From Bacteroidota bacterium (GTDB taxonomy: Bacteria; Bacteroidota; Bacteroidia; Bacteroidales; Lentimicrobiaceae), in assembly GCA_009773455.1 (NCBI GenBank), contig WSXU01000020.1, forward strand, positions 11,222 to 59,748: a stretch of DNA of 48,527 bases, written 5' to 3'. The notes below the pieces were generated by a model. That model did no database searches. It was given only the letters and a program-made list of their open reading frames with translations, and had not been told where the DNA came from. Shown in pieces: positions 1-9,001 of the stretch. The translations under genes and the position numbers were made by a program. Numbering within the stretch: position 1 is the stretch's first letter; each line of letters opens with the position of its first letter.

Positions 1-2
1 CC

Positions 3-1043
3 GGACTGTTGTTCCTGGTACTGTTGATGAATCTGATCTCAAAAGCCGTCAGAGAGAACAAATCCGGCTATTTGTTGCTATCTGGTTTGACCATGACCCT
101 GGCAGCCGGCTTCAGGTATGAGTCCTGGCTGTTGATCCTGTTGTTCACTTTAATGCTGATTTTTGGATCCGGGTGGAGATCAGCCCTTAAGTTTTCTGCA
201 ATAGCGATGGTATTCCCTGTTGTCTGGATGATCCAGAACAAACTGGCTACCGGGGATTTTCTTTATAGCTTTCATGCCAACACAGAATGGACACACAACG
301 CGCTAGGGATCAATGATCATGTAGATTTTGAAGCCTACCTGAGGCGAACCTGGTTTTTTCCTTTTTCTTGGCTGATTGCGGTGGGGCCGATTGTTGCCTG
401 GCTGATACTGAAACAATTGCCGTTCGAAATCAGAAAACTCAGGAACAGCGCATTTCCGGAACTCTGGATGATTCCGATGCTGGTTTACCTGATGGTCATG
501 CTTTACAATGCAATTGCCGGAAACCTGCTGCTTCATCACAGATTTACTGCAACATTACTTGTATTGTCGCTGCCATTGATTGCTTCAGTAATGAAAGATA
601 CCGGCAAAAAAAACATAAGGCTTGCAGCGATATCCCTGGCATTAACCATTGGACTTTCATTTGTCTATACCATCGGGGGCACCAGTCCGGTACCGCGTCT
701 GAAAAACCAGTCTGCAAAACAATTTTCAAAAATTATTTATCCTGAATCAGGGCCCGGTTCAGGGCTCGTTGTTGATTTCACCAATTGGGAGGATACCTGG
801 TACATCGGATTACATTCTGGATTCGTTCCCTCAAAGATCCTGATGCTGGGCGGGGAGAAGCAGCCTTCGTTACCTTCAGAAAGAATAAGGGATATGCTGC
901 TTTCATCAGATAAAGTCATATTTCTCATAAAAGATGATTCCCCATTGTTTCGTTTTGTTCAGGATGAAACAGGTTCAGATTTCAAAATATATAATTTAGT
1001 TAAAGAGGGAAATATCTCTGTGGTAAAGTATGTCCCAAAGTGA
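3..1043 (+). CDS. GT-C-type membrane glycosyltransferase, C-terminal part (partial)
   Basis: The frame is open to the left window edge, so the N-terminus and the usual catalytic first loop are missing. What remains is about 346 residues with several hydrophobic segments in the first two thirds, including a 'GFRYESW' stretch of the kind seen in GT39/ArnT-like polytopic glycosyltransferases. A soluble C-terminal tail of roughly 130 residues follows. Family knowledge suggests transfer of a sugar from a polyprenyl-phosphate donor at the membrane. The exact donor and acceptor cannot be read. It lies upstream of a second membrane protein on the same strand with a gap of about 125 bp. The GT-C assignment is moderately supported; another DUF2029-like membrane protein is possible. 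Confidence 0.6.
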   Translation, partial: GLLFLVLLMNLISKAVRENKSGYLLLSGLTMTLAAGFRYESWLLILLFTLMLIFGSGWRSALKFSAIAMVFPVVWMIQNKLATGDFLYSFHANTEWTHNALGINDHVDFEAYLRRTWFFPFSWLIAVGPIVAWLILKQLPFEIRKLRNSAFPELWMIPMLVYLMVMLYNAIAGNLLLHHRFTATLLVLSLPLIASVMKDTGKKNIRLAAISLALTIGLSFVYTIGGTSPVPRLKNQSAKQFSKIIYPESGPGSGLVVDFTNWEDTWYIGLHSGFVPSKILMLGGEKQPSLPSERIRDMLLSSDKVIFLIKDDSPLFRFVQDETGSDFKIYNLVKEGNISVVKYVPK

Positions 1044-1169
1044 GAAGCTGAGAAATTTTTATATCAATGGCATAGAGTGATCAATGAGCCTGAAGAGCAA
1101 CCGAAACGGAATTATTTGAATTGAATACGATTCAGTCAAAATCTGCGTTATTTGACAAATCAGCTCAAA

Positions 1170-2678
1170 ATGAAGAAGTTCTTTATTTTTTCACCTTTTG
1201 CTTTTGCCCTCATTTTTATTTATCTTTTTAAGGGACAACAAGCCGGTATCAATGTACTCATTTTCAACCTTATATTGCTAGGTGGAATTTACTGGACGGG
1301 ACGGCTGAACATCAATAACCGGATTCAGCTGCTGCTGGTCAGCGGTTCAGTAATCAGTGCGGTTATGGTGTTGATTCACGGATCATCTATGGCCATGGCG
1401 GCCGACATTTTCTCTTTGATTTTACTGCTTGGATTTGTTGCTGCCGGTGATATCGGATTGCTGCTGAATGGTTTCCCGGCAGCCCTGTTTGGTGTGGTTA
1501 CAGCTCCTTATCATTTTTTAGCGGAGACAGCACGGTTAACCAACCAGAAAAGCAATGGCAGGAGGATTCTCCGGTTCTTTCTTGTTGTGCTGGCTCCGGT
1601 AGTTTTTCTGATGATCTTTACGACCATTTATGCCACAGCCAGCCCTTATTTTAACAATCTGACAGGAGGCCTGCTTGAGCATCTTGAAAAATTCATGGAA
1701 GCCCTGATCAGATATATTTCTCCCATCGATTTCTGGTTATTTGTCGCCGGATTCCTGATATTTATCGCTTTCCTTTCGGGAAAGTCGCACAGGTTTCTGG
1801 TTTTCTTCAGTGAAAACAACGGAATGCAGTTGTTGCGGAAGCGAATACCATTTACAGGAAGGATGACCAATCTGAAGACTGAATACCGGTCGGGGGTGGT
1901 GATGCTGGTTTTGCTTAACCTTGTTCTGGCAACAATGAATGTACTTGATATTTACAACGTTTGGTTCAATTTTGAATGGAATGGTGATTACCTCAAGCAG
2001 TTTGTTCATGAAGGTACCTGGCTGCTCATTTTTTCCATCATCATCTCCATCTTCATTGTTCTTTATTATTTCCGGGCTAACCTGAATTTCTACCCCCAAA
2101 GAAAGCTTTTACTCAATCTTGCCCTGCTGTGGCTTGCGCAGAATGCTTTGCTTGCTGTTTCTGTCGGGATCAGGAATATGTGGTATATCCATCACTTTAA
2201 TCTGGCATACAAGCGAATAGGCGTATATGCCTTCCTGCTGCTGACATTGTTTGGTATTGTTACAGTTATCATCAAAATCAGGCAGCGGAAAACACATCAG
2301 TACCTTTTCCACTACAACAGCCTGGCTGCTTATGCCATACTGATCTGTCTCAGTTTTTTCAACTGGGATAAGATCATTGCATCATTCAATGCTGACCGGT
2401 CAGAAAAAGCCTTCTTTCATCCTGAATTTATGGTTACCCTGAACAGCAGTGCGCTGCCGGAACTGATGATGACGACCAAAAAAATTGACCGGATTGAAGC
2501 AGCCCAGACCCGCAAATTTGATTACTACCACCAGTATATGTCGCTGTATTACTATAAAGAAAGGGTCGAACAGCGACAAAGAGATTTCATCAGCGGATAT
2601 AGCCAGGTTTCATGGCTAGGTTGGAATTATGCTGATTATCAGGCATATAACCAGTTGACTGACAAGCAGAATCCTTGA
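1170..2678 (+). CDS. DUF4173/DUF4153-like polytopic membrane protein
   Basis: This is a roughly 502-residue integral membrane protein with about ten to twelve hydrophobic segments spread over residues 5-400 and a soluble C-terminal tail. The 'AYKRIGVYAFLLLTLFG' stretch near residue 350 and the 'FVHEGTW' stretch near residue 285 resemble the DUF4173/DUF4153 family of Bacteroidota. No function is established for the family. I chose ATG 1170 (MKKFFIF) over an in-frame TTG at 1152 because ATG gives a normal membrane-protein N-terminus. It converges with the macro-domain gene with a single base between the two stop codons, so no terminator fits between them. Confidence 0.7.
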   Translation: MKKFFIFSPFAFALIFIYLFKGQQAGINVLIFNLILLGGIYWTGRLNINNRIQLLLVSGSVISAVMVLIHGSSMAMAADIFSLILLLGFVAAGDIGLLLNGFPAALFGVVTAPYHFLAETARLTNQKSNGRRILRFFLVVLAPVVFLMIFTTIYATASPYFNNLTGGLLEHLEKFMEALIRYISPIDFWLFVAGFLIFIAFLSGKSHRFLVFFSENNGMQLLRKRIPFTGRMTNLKTEYRSGVVMLVLLNLVLATMNVLDIYNVWFNFEWNGDYLKQFVHEGTWLLIFSIIISIFIVLYYFRANLNFYPQRKLLLNLALLWLAQNALLAVSVGIRNMWYIHHFNLAYKRIGVYAFLLLTLFGIVTVIIKIRQRKTHQYLFHYNSLAAYAILICLSFFNWDKIIASFNADRSEKAFFHPEFMVTLNSSALPELMMTTKKIDRIEAAQTRKFDYYHQYMSLYYYKERVEQRQRDFISGYSQVSWLGWNYADYQAYNQLTDKQNP

Positions 2679-2679
2679 T

Positions 2680-3192
2680 TCAGCCTGCTGAAAGCAAGTT
2701 GTTGTAAATTTCCAGATTCTCTGAATCGTAGCAGGCAAAGATTATAGTTTCTGGATTTTCATTCTCAGCAAGGTATTCGGTGACGGCCTTAAGTGCAATG
2801 GCTGCTGCCTGTTTTTTCGGGAAACCATAAATCCCTGTGCTGATGTTGGGAAAGGCAATTGTTTTACAACTGAGGGAAGCTGCCAGTTTAAGGCTTTCTT
2901 TATAGCAGGATTCAAGTAATTCAGGTTCACCGGAACGGCCATTTTGCCATACCGGACCAACCGTGTGAATAACATAACCAGCAGGAAGCATAAAACCCGG
3001 TGTTACTTTTGCCATTCCGGTTTCACATCCATTCAGCAAACGACAAGCCTCAAGCAGTTCAGGTCCGGCAGCCCTGTGGATGGCACCATCAACACCACCT
3101 CCGCCCAGAAGCCCTGAATTGGCTGCATTCACAATTGCATCGCAACGGAGCTTCGTAATATCGGCTTGCTGAATCAGAATTCTTCTCTTCAT
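2680..3192 (-). CDS. macro-domain ADP-ribose hydrolase (YmdB-like)
   Basis: This 170-residue protein is a single macro domain. It shows the hallmark '[19 protein letters not shown]' loop near residues 20-40, 'HTVGPVW' near residue 80 and '[12 protein letters not shown]' near residue 115. These form the ADP-ribose pocket in the MacroD/YmdB class. Family members remove ADP-ribose from acidic residues or hydrolyse O-acetyl-ADP-ribose. The protein is cytosolic, with no signal peptide. It starts 11 bp after the nfeD stop on the same strand, so the two are probably co-transcribed. The class assignment is firm, but the physiological substrate is not known from sequence. Confidence 0.9.
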   Translation of the reverse strand: MKRRILIQQADITKLRCDAIVNAANSGLLGGGGVDGAIHRAAGPELLEACRLLNGCETGMAKVTPGFMLPAGYVIHTVGPVWQNGRSGEPELLESCYKESLKLAASLSCKTIAFPNISTGIYGFPKKQAAAIALKAVTEYLAENENPETIIFACYDSENLEIYNNLLSAG

Positions 3193-3203
3193 TCCGGGCT
3201 GAA

Positions 3204-4568
3204 TTAATCCTTTCTGACGATCAACTGTGCATTTTCATATCCCCTGACAACCACCTTTTCACCTTTCTCAATATAACCAGAATCAGCAACTGCATCAAAC
3301 ACTTCACCATCAATTTCAATTTTCCCGGCCGGTCTGAGGATAGTATAGGCGTTTCCCGATTTTCCGACCATCTCATTGTAATGCACATCAGCTGCTTTAA
3401 AACCTTCATCCGATTGCTGTGTGCTGAGCAGAGCAAGATCTCCGAACATGGTATGTCCTGCGAATAACTTTTTAGTCAGAAGGAAGGATGAAACCAGGGA
3501 GGTAAAAGAAGCAATAATAACGATGAAGAAAGAGACAACAACACCTTTCAACGGTACACCGGTAAAGTCAAAGCCCACATTGTCGATCATACTGAGGGTA
3601 AGTCCGGTTACGATGAGTACAATACCTGAAATTCCTGCCACTCCGAATCCGGGAATCGCAAACAACTCGATGATAACGAGGATAACACCTATGATAAAAA
3701 CCAGTATTTCCCAATTAGAGGCCAGTCCTTCGATGTAAAGAGGCGCAAAGTAAAGCAAAGCACCGACTACTGCTGCTGCAAGTGGCAAGCCGATACCGGG
3801 GGATTGTAGTTCAAAATAGATCCCACCGATGATCAGCATGATAAGAATCCCGCTGACAACCGGATTGGTCAGGAAAGTAATGATGTTGTCGGTTGCTGTC
3901 AGTTCCTGCTCAACTATTTTGTAATTGTTTATTCGTGTGATTTTAAGAATTTCATCAATGGTGGAGGCTTCGGAATTGCAGAAACCATATTTCAGTGCTT
4001 CAGATGTCGTTAAAGTAATCACCCTTCCGGTATCTGAAATTCCCTCAATTTTTATCCTGGAATCGACCATGCCCTGGGCAATGTCAGGGTTGCGTCCTGT
4101 AGATTCGGCTGTTGACCGCATCATGGAACGCATATATGACTGGTATTTATCGGGTAGTGGCTTGCCCGACTGATCAACAACAGTAGCTGCGCCGATATTG
4201 GCACCGGCACGCATATAAATACTGTCGCATGCTATTGAAATCAGCGCACCGGCGGAGGCTGCATTGTTATCGATAAAAACCCATACCGGAATACCAGATT
4301 GGAGAATAGCAGTACGGATAGAATCGGCCGATTCAAGCATTCCCCCGTAGGTATTCATGTGAATAAGGATGACATCGGCCTTCATCAATCTGGCCTCGGC
4401 AAAGGCTTTACGGGTTTTATGCCAGACCGGGGGAGCGATTTCTTCCTTGATATCAAATTTATAAATCAGGGTAGCCTTCTTCCGGTTGCTGACTTGAGCA
4501 TTAATATCTCCTGCAATGCCCGTCATCAGGCAAAGGAACAGGAATATGATGAGTTTGTTGGATTTCAT
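3204..4568 (-). CDS. NfeD-family membrane serine protease (NfeD1b-like)
   Basis: The 454-residue protein begins with a signal peptide (about residues 1-24). A ClpP/SppA-like protease domain (about 30-220) follows, with 'NTYGG' and 'AASAGALIS', the latter placing the candidate nucleophile at Ser105. Four or five membrane segments lie at about 235-370, and a C-terminal OB-fold NfeD domain ends the protein. In characterised relatives this class cleaves membrane partners such as stomatin/SPFH proteins. The frequent SPFH partner gene is not adjacent here; the downstream gene is the macro-domain hydrolase. A TATCTTCG sequence at 4593-4600, one base from the Bacteroidota -7 consensus on the minus strand, fits a promoter about 25 bases upstream of the ATG. 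Confidence 0.88.
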   Translation of the reverse strand: MKSNKLIIFLFLCLMTGIAGDINAQVSNRKKATLIYKFDIKEEIAPPVWHKTRKAFAEARLMKADVILIHMNTYGGMLESADSIRTAILQSGIPVWVFIDNNAASAGALISIACDSIYMRAGANIGAATVVDQSGKPLPDKYQSYMRSMMRSTAESTGRNPDIAQGMVDSRIKIEGISDTGRVITLTTSEALKYGFCNSEASTIDEILKITRINNYKIVEQELTATDNIITFLTNPVVSGILIMLIIGGIYFELQSPGIGLPLAAAVVGALLYFAPLYIEGLASNWEILVFIIGVILVIIELFAIPGFGVAGISGIVLIVTGLTLSMIDNVGFDFTGVPLKGVVVSFFIVIIASFTSLVSSFLLTKKLFAGHTMFGDLALLSTQQSDEGFKAADVHYNEMVGKSGNAYTILRPAGKIEIDGEVFDAVADSGYIEKGEKVVVRGYENAQLIVRKD

Positions 4569-4640
4569 TTTCTGATCACCTGTTTATTAGTGCGAAGATA
4601 GCGTCTTAAACAAACAGATATGAGCATTTGGCCTTAATTA

Positions 4641-5447
4641 TTAGGATGGCTTATTCCTGAAGTATTTTCTGATCACCTTTAACATCTCCGGGTGGGCGGC
4701 AGAGTTACCAGCAACAAGTTCTTTTCCGAAAATAAAATCAGCATTCCCGGAGAAATCAGTTACCACTCCTCCGGCCATCTGTACAATAAAGGCACCGGCA
4801 GCTACGTCCCAGGCATGAAGGCCATATTCATAAAAACCCTCGAAACGGCCACAGGCGACATAGGCAAGGTCGGCTGCTGCAGAACCCAGTCTCCTTAGCC
4901 CTGCAGTATGTTTCATGAAGTGCCTGAATACCAGCATGTAATCGTCAAGTAAACCATAATCATAATAAGGGAAGCCTGTGGCCAGTAAAGAAGCATTAAA
5001 ATCATCGGAGGCAGAAACACGGATCTGATTTCCGTTTAACTGAGCCATGCCACCTTTCCAGGCATAAAAACATTCATCCCTGTTAATTTCATATACTACA
5101 CCTACAATGGTTTCATCATTTCTTACCAAAGCGATGCTGATGCAAAAAACAGGAACACTGTGAATAAAATTGGTAGTTCCATCAAGCGGATCAACAATCC
5201 AGTTATACTCTATACCTTTGTTGCTGGCCGTTCCTTCTTCCGTGATAAATCCGGATTCCGGAAGGATGTTTCTGAGCCCTTCAACCAGCATCTTTTCAGC
5301 TGTTTTATCAACATAGGTTACATAATTGTGCTCACCTTTGTGGTCAATTAAAGATTGACTGATCAATCCCGATTGTTCTGAAATGTACTTACCGGTCAGC
5401 CGGGTTAAGTTGCTAACTTCCCGGCATATTGAGTGATAATTTATCAT
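4641..5447 (-). CDS. suhB: inositol monophosphatase family protein (SuhB-like)
   Basis: This is a Mg-dependent phosphatase of the inositol monophosphatase superfamily, 268 residues from ATG 5447. The diagnostic metal-binding motifs are present: 'EEGT', 'DPLDGTTNF' and the late 'AWDVAAG' motif followed by 'AGG'. The family hydrolyses myo-inositol-1-phosphate and related sugar phosphates; SuhB members also have RNA-linked roles. The open frame extends up to 5558, but that region overlaps the end of mtaB and gives an unlikely N-terminus, so MINYHS was taken as the start. It lies 25 bp downstream of mtaB on the same strand, which suggests one transcript. Confidence 0.88.
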   Translation of the reverse strand: MINYHSICREVSNLTRLTGKYISEQSGLISQSLIDHKGEHNYVTYVDKTAEKMLVEGLRNILPESGFITEEGTASNKGIEYNWIVDPLDGTTNFIHSVPVFCISIALVRNDETIVGVVYEINRDECFYAWKGGMAQLNGNQIRVSASDDFNASLLATGFPYYDYGLLDDYMLVFRHFMKHTAGLRRLGSAAADLAYVACGRFEGFYEYGLHAWDVAAGAFIVQMAGGVVTDFSGNADFIFGKELVAGNSAAHPEMLKVIRKYFRNKPS

Positions 5448-5472
5448 GGACTTTATTGATTGAGAAGCAGGA

Positions 5473-6765
5473 CTATGCAGCAGATATTTTAAAAACACCA
5501 TCAAAGTCAAGCTCAGTAAGTCTGACAGTTTCGATCGTATTAACCTCATCAGCATCATGGATCTTTTTGCACCGGATATAATTACCTGTGAACCCGAACA
5601 TATACCCCTGATCTATATCAGACTCCCATAATACCTCATGTATAGTACCTGCATTCTGCAGGTAGAATGCCATCTTTTTCCTGTCAGAAAGGTGATGTAG
5701 TTTCTTGCTGCGAATCTGCTTTTCAGTTTCCGATAATTGATTTTCCATTTCTGCTGCTTTGGTTCCCGGCCGAACAGAGTAGGTGAATACATGAAGGGCG
5801 GATACCGGAAGTGAAGCAATAAACTGATAAGTATCTTCGAAGTCTTCGTCCGTTTCACCGGGGAATCCCGTAATCACGTCGGCAGCTATAAAAGCATCCG
5901 GTATCAGTTCATTGATAAAGCTAACCCGTTGTGCAAACACTTCCCGCTGATATTTACGCTTCATCAGCGCAAGAATTCTGTTACTGCCTGATTGCAGAGG
6001 AATATGAAAATGCGGCATGAGCTTTGGGGTATCTGCCACTAGTTTGATAATATCGTTATTAAGCAGTTCTGGTTCAACAGATGAGATGCGTATCCGTTCT
6101 ATCCCGGTTTCAATTGAAAGTCCTTTCAGCAGGCCTAGAAAAGACTCCCCATGATGTCGTCCGAAGTCACCGATATTGACGCCTGTAAGGACAATTTCAC
6201 GGATTCCCGTTGCAGATATTTTACCTGCGACTTCAAGTGTTTCAGCGATTGACGCACTCCGGCTTCTTCCCCTGGCAAAGGGAATGGCACAAAAGGTGCA
6301 GAAGTAATCACAGCCATCCTGAACTTTAAAAAATGATCGTGTACGGTCGTTCACTGAATAGCCGGGCTCGAAATGACGTGAAGTCTTTAATCCGGAATCG
6401 TCATGTTCTTTATCTTCCTGCCCCTGCCTGGTAATAACATCGTATAAACTGTATTTTTCGCTGTTCCCAAGAACGATATCAACGCCTTTTATCTTCCTTA
6501 GTTCATCGGGTTTTAGTTGCGAATAGCAGCCGATAACAGCCACAGAAGCATCAGGATTTCTTTTCATTGCCTGTCTGATCGCAGCCTTGCATTTTCGCTC
6601 TGCCTGGGCTGTTACTGTGCAGGTATGAATTACATATATATCGGCGGTTTCTTTAAACTCTACGGTTTCAAAAAGATCTTCCTGGAATTTCCTGGCTATG
6701 GCTGATGTTTCAGCAAAGTTCAGTTTGCAGCCAAAAGTGTTGAAAGCTATTTTTCTTTTTTTCAT
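5473..6765 (-). CDS. mtaB: tRNA t6A37 methylthiotransferase MtaB
   Basis: This radical-SAM enzyme adds a methylthio group to N6-threonylcarbamoyladenosine at position 37 of tRNA. It is about 430 residues. The N-terminal UPF0004 domain has cysteines in 'FGCKLNFAE', 'HTCTVT' and 'GCYSQ'. The radical-SAM CxxxCxxC is seen in 'DGCDYFCTFCAIPFARG' near residue 150. A TRAM-like tail lies at the C-terminus. The frame is open to 6852, but MKKRKIAFNTFGCKLN at 6765 is the natural start. A consensus promoter box (6771-6778) sits immediately upstream of this ATG, which makes the longer version implausible and suggests a leaderless or nearly leaderless mRNA. Confidence 0.92.
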   Translation of the reverse strand: MKKRKIAFNTFGCKLNFAETSAIARKFQEDLFETVEFKETADIYVIHTCTVTAQAERKCKAAIRQAMKRNPDASVAVIGCYSQLKPDELRKIKGVDIVLGNSEKYSLYDVITRQGQEDKEHDDSGLKTSRHFEPGYSVNDRTRSFFKVQDGCDYFCTFCAIPFARGRSRSASIAETLEVAGKISATGIREIVLTGVNIGDFGRHHGESFLGLLKGLSIETGIERIRISSVEPELLNNDIIKLVADTPKLMPHFHIPLQSGSNRILALMKRKYQREVFAQRVSFINELIPDAFIAADVITGFPGETDEDFEDTYQFIASLPVSALHVFTYSVRPGTKAAEMENQLSETEKQIRSKKLHHLSDRKKMAFYLQNAGTIHEVLWESDIDQGYMFGFTGNYIRCKKIHDADEVNTIETVRLTELDFDGVFKISAA

Positions 6766-6770
6766 CGTTG

Positions 6771-6778
6771 CAAAGATA
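6771..6778 (-). promoter_or_regulatory. Bacteroidota -7 promoter element for mtaB
   Basis: TATCTTTG on the minus strand matches the TAnnTTTG consensus exactly. Its last base is only five bases before the mtaB ATG, so transcription would begin at or within a few bases of the start codon. No clear TTTG is seen 19-21 bp upstream. Confidence 0.55.
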
Positions 6779-6943
6779 CTGCATTTGCACTTTCGGGAAT
6801 TCAAGACAGGTAGTGAAGTCCTCATTTTGAGCACTAAATCCAGGAAATTCATGAAGAAATATAGGACATTTTATAAACAGGAATGATACATTTTGAAACG
6901 CCGGGTCAACCTATGCTTTTTTAAGCACACTTAATTATTGTTG

Positions 6944-6951
6944 TATGTTTG
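6944..6951 (+). promoter_or_regulatory. possible -7 element overlapping the annotated kinase ATG
   Basis: TATGTTTG matches TAnnTTTG and covers the first in-frame ATG (6945) of the histidine kinase gene. If used, the real start must lie downstream; TTG 6981, preceded by an AAGG, is the first candidate. It may be a chance match. Confidence 0.35.
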
Positions 6952-8969
6952 CAGATGTAAATGTAATAATACACAAGGCATTGACAGATCAAAGCAGTGT
7001 TTCAAAGAGGTTAACGTCAAACCTGACTGGTTGGATTAACCGATGTTATTCAATTCATCCCGTTGAAAGTTCTTTTCAGGCTTTCATGAATGAATTTGCT
7101 GAGAATATATTTACTCTTAAAGGTATTTACGGAGTTTGGATTTTCGGGCAGAGTCCTGACAACCCGGGGCTGAAACTCATAGCATCCTGCGCTGAAATTA
7201 ATAAAGAAGATCATGCAGTTCTGACGAAATCGTTCAGAAGAGGAATCAGTTCGCTCGAAGAGCCATGGAAAATCGTTTCACGAAATTTTAGAAAGAGTCA
7301 GCTTTTTGTCGGTCGGCATCAACTGCAACCGGATAACGAACTTTCGGTATTCATGCTGCCTGGTTTCAATATCGATGGCAAAGTGGTCGTGGTGATCGTT
7401 GCAGAAGCAGAATTGGAAGAATTATTTACAGGAACATTGCCCGGGATGTTTCAGAATATTCTTGAGTATTCCAAACTCAGATATGAAAACACTGATTCTA
7501 TCTACAGGCTTTTGGTTGAGAATCAGAATGAACTGATTGTAAAAGTAGATGCCCGGGGTCGTTTTCTTTTTGTAAGTCCGACCTACTGCAAATTATTCGG
7601 GATGGACCCGGGGCAATTGATTGGCCAAAGCTATGAACCGCTTATTCATCCTGATGATCTTGAAATTACTGCTTCAGCGATGAAGCAGCTTGATCATTAT
7701 CCCCATACCTGTTATGTTGAGCAAAGGGCCCAGACGGTGCTTGGATGGCGTTGGCTGGCTTGGTCTGACAAAGCTGTGCTCGACGATAACGGGAATATTA
7801 TTGCAGTTATAGGTGTTGGTAGAGATATTTCTGAGCAAAAAAAGATTGAGAAGGAGTTGGTGGAAAGTGAACTGAAATTTCAGAAAGCCTTCAGAAACAG
7901 TCCGAATCTCATGTCGATTTCAAGAATGAGCGACGGATTGATCCTTGATTTAAACGATAAGTTTTTGAGCATTCTTCAACTTCCCAGAGAAAAAATCATC
8001 GGGAAAACAACAGTGGAACTGGGTTTGTATAGTGACATACCCAGAATAAAAATTCAGGAGCAACTCAAACAGTACGGGAGAATTGAAGACATCGAAATTA
8101 CTATGACCCGCCTCAATACGAAAATTGAAGGGCTGTTTTCTTCTGAGATTATAGAATTGAACGGTGAAAAATGTCTTGTCAGCTCGTTTAATGATATTAC
8201 CGAATTGAAAAGTGCCCAGCGTGAACTCGATACCTACCGGATTCATCTGGAAGGGCTTGTTGAACAGCGTACCGCACGAATCAGGGAAGTCAATGAAGAA
8301 CTTGACCGGTTTGCACATTCTGTTTCACACGACCTTAAAGCCCCGTTAAGAGTTATGCAGGGTTTCGTAAATGCAATCATTGAGGACCATTCTGATAACC
8401 TGGATTCCGAGGTACTGAAGTATCTCCACAGAATTAATAAATCTTCACTTCAGATGGAAGCACTGATCAATGATTTGCTTCAGTACTCAAGACTCAGCAG
8501 CCTTGAACTTAATCTGAAGGCTGTTAATCCGGCAATTGCTTTGGGAAAAACTCTGGAAATACTATCAGATGAAATCGGCGCCAAGAAGGCTGTTATTGTC
8601 GTTGCAGATGAATTGCCTTTTGTCAGGTCATATATGCCGGTATTGGTGCAGGTCTTTACAAATCTGATCTCTAATTCGATTAAATTTGTCGGAGATGGAA
8701 TTATTCCGAAAGTTTTGATAAAGTGCCGGATAAAAGATGATAAAGTGCACATCATTATCAAAGATAATGGCATTGGCATTCCCCCCGATAAGCAGAAAAG
8801 GATATTTGATGTGTTTGAACGTTTACACGGGGTTGAGAGTTTTCCAGGAATTGGAATCGGACTTACAATCGTTAAGAAAGCCATGGAGAGAATGGGGGGG
8901 GAGGTTTTGGTAAAATCTTCTCCCGGCAAGGGTAGTGAATTTATATTGGTTATGCAGTCAGTAAAATAG
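6945..8969 (+). CDS. soluble PAS-PAS sensor histidine kinase
   Basis: This is a protein of up to 674 residues with no membrane segment, so it senses a cytosolic signal. An unrecognised N-terminal region (about 1-180) is followed by two PAS domains (about 183-300 and 310-425). A short coiled coil ending 'VEQRTARIREVNEELDR' comes next, then a HisKA domain with the phospho-acceptor histidine in 'SVSHDLKAPLR' (near residue 461). A HATPase_c domain ends the protein, with 'NLISNS', 'DNGIGIP' and 'GIGIGLTIVKK'. The end resembles bacteriophytochrome-type kinases, but no chromophore-binding domain is visible. It precedes a receiver-PAS-GAF-PAS gene by 32 bp and is probably its operon partner. The start is uncertain because a promoter-like box overlaps the ATG. 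Confidence 0.88.
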   Translation: MFADVNVIIHKALTDQSSVSKRLTSNLTGWINRCYSIHPVESSFQAFMNEFAENIFTLKGIYGVWIFGQSPDNPGLKLIASCAEINKEDHAVLTKSFRRGISSLEEPWKIVSRNFRKSQLFVGRHQLQPDNELSVFMLPGFNIDGKVVVVIVAEAELEELFTGTLPGMFQNILEYSKLRYENTDSIYRLLVENQNELIVKVDARGRFLFVSPTYCKLFGMDPGQLIGQSYEPLIHPDDLEITASAMKQLDHYPHTCYVEQRAQTVLGWRWLAWSDKAVLDDNGNIIAVIGVGRDISEQKKIEKELVESELKFQKAFRNSPNLMSISRMSDGLILDLNDKFLSILQLPREKIIGKTTVELGLYSDIPRIKIQEQLKQYGRIEDIEITMTRLNTKIEGLFSSEIIELNGEKCLVSSFNDITELKSAQRELDTYRIHLEGLVEQRTARIREVNEELDRFAHSVSHDLKAPLRVMQGFVNAIIEDHSDNLDSEVLKYLHRINKSSLQMEALINDLLQYSRLSSLELNLKAVNPAIALGKTLEILSDEIGAKKAVIVVADELPFVRSYMPVLVQVFTNLISNSIKFVGDGIIPKVLIKCRIKDDKVHIIIKDNGIGIPPDKQKRIFDVFERLHGVESFPGIGIGLTIVKKAMERMGGEVLVKSSPGKGSEFILVMQSVK

Positions 8970-9001
8970 ATGAATCAGCTTAATATCTCAAAAATAATGA
9001 T

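Noticed and set aside
1737-2099. 120-codon minus-strand frame
   Set aside because: Opposite the DUF4173-like membrane protein; its composition is the expected complement of hydrophobic codons.
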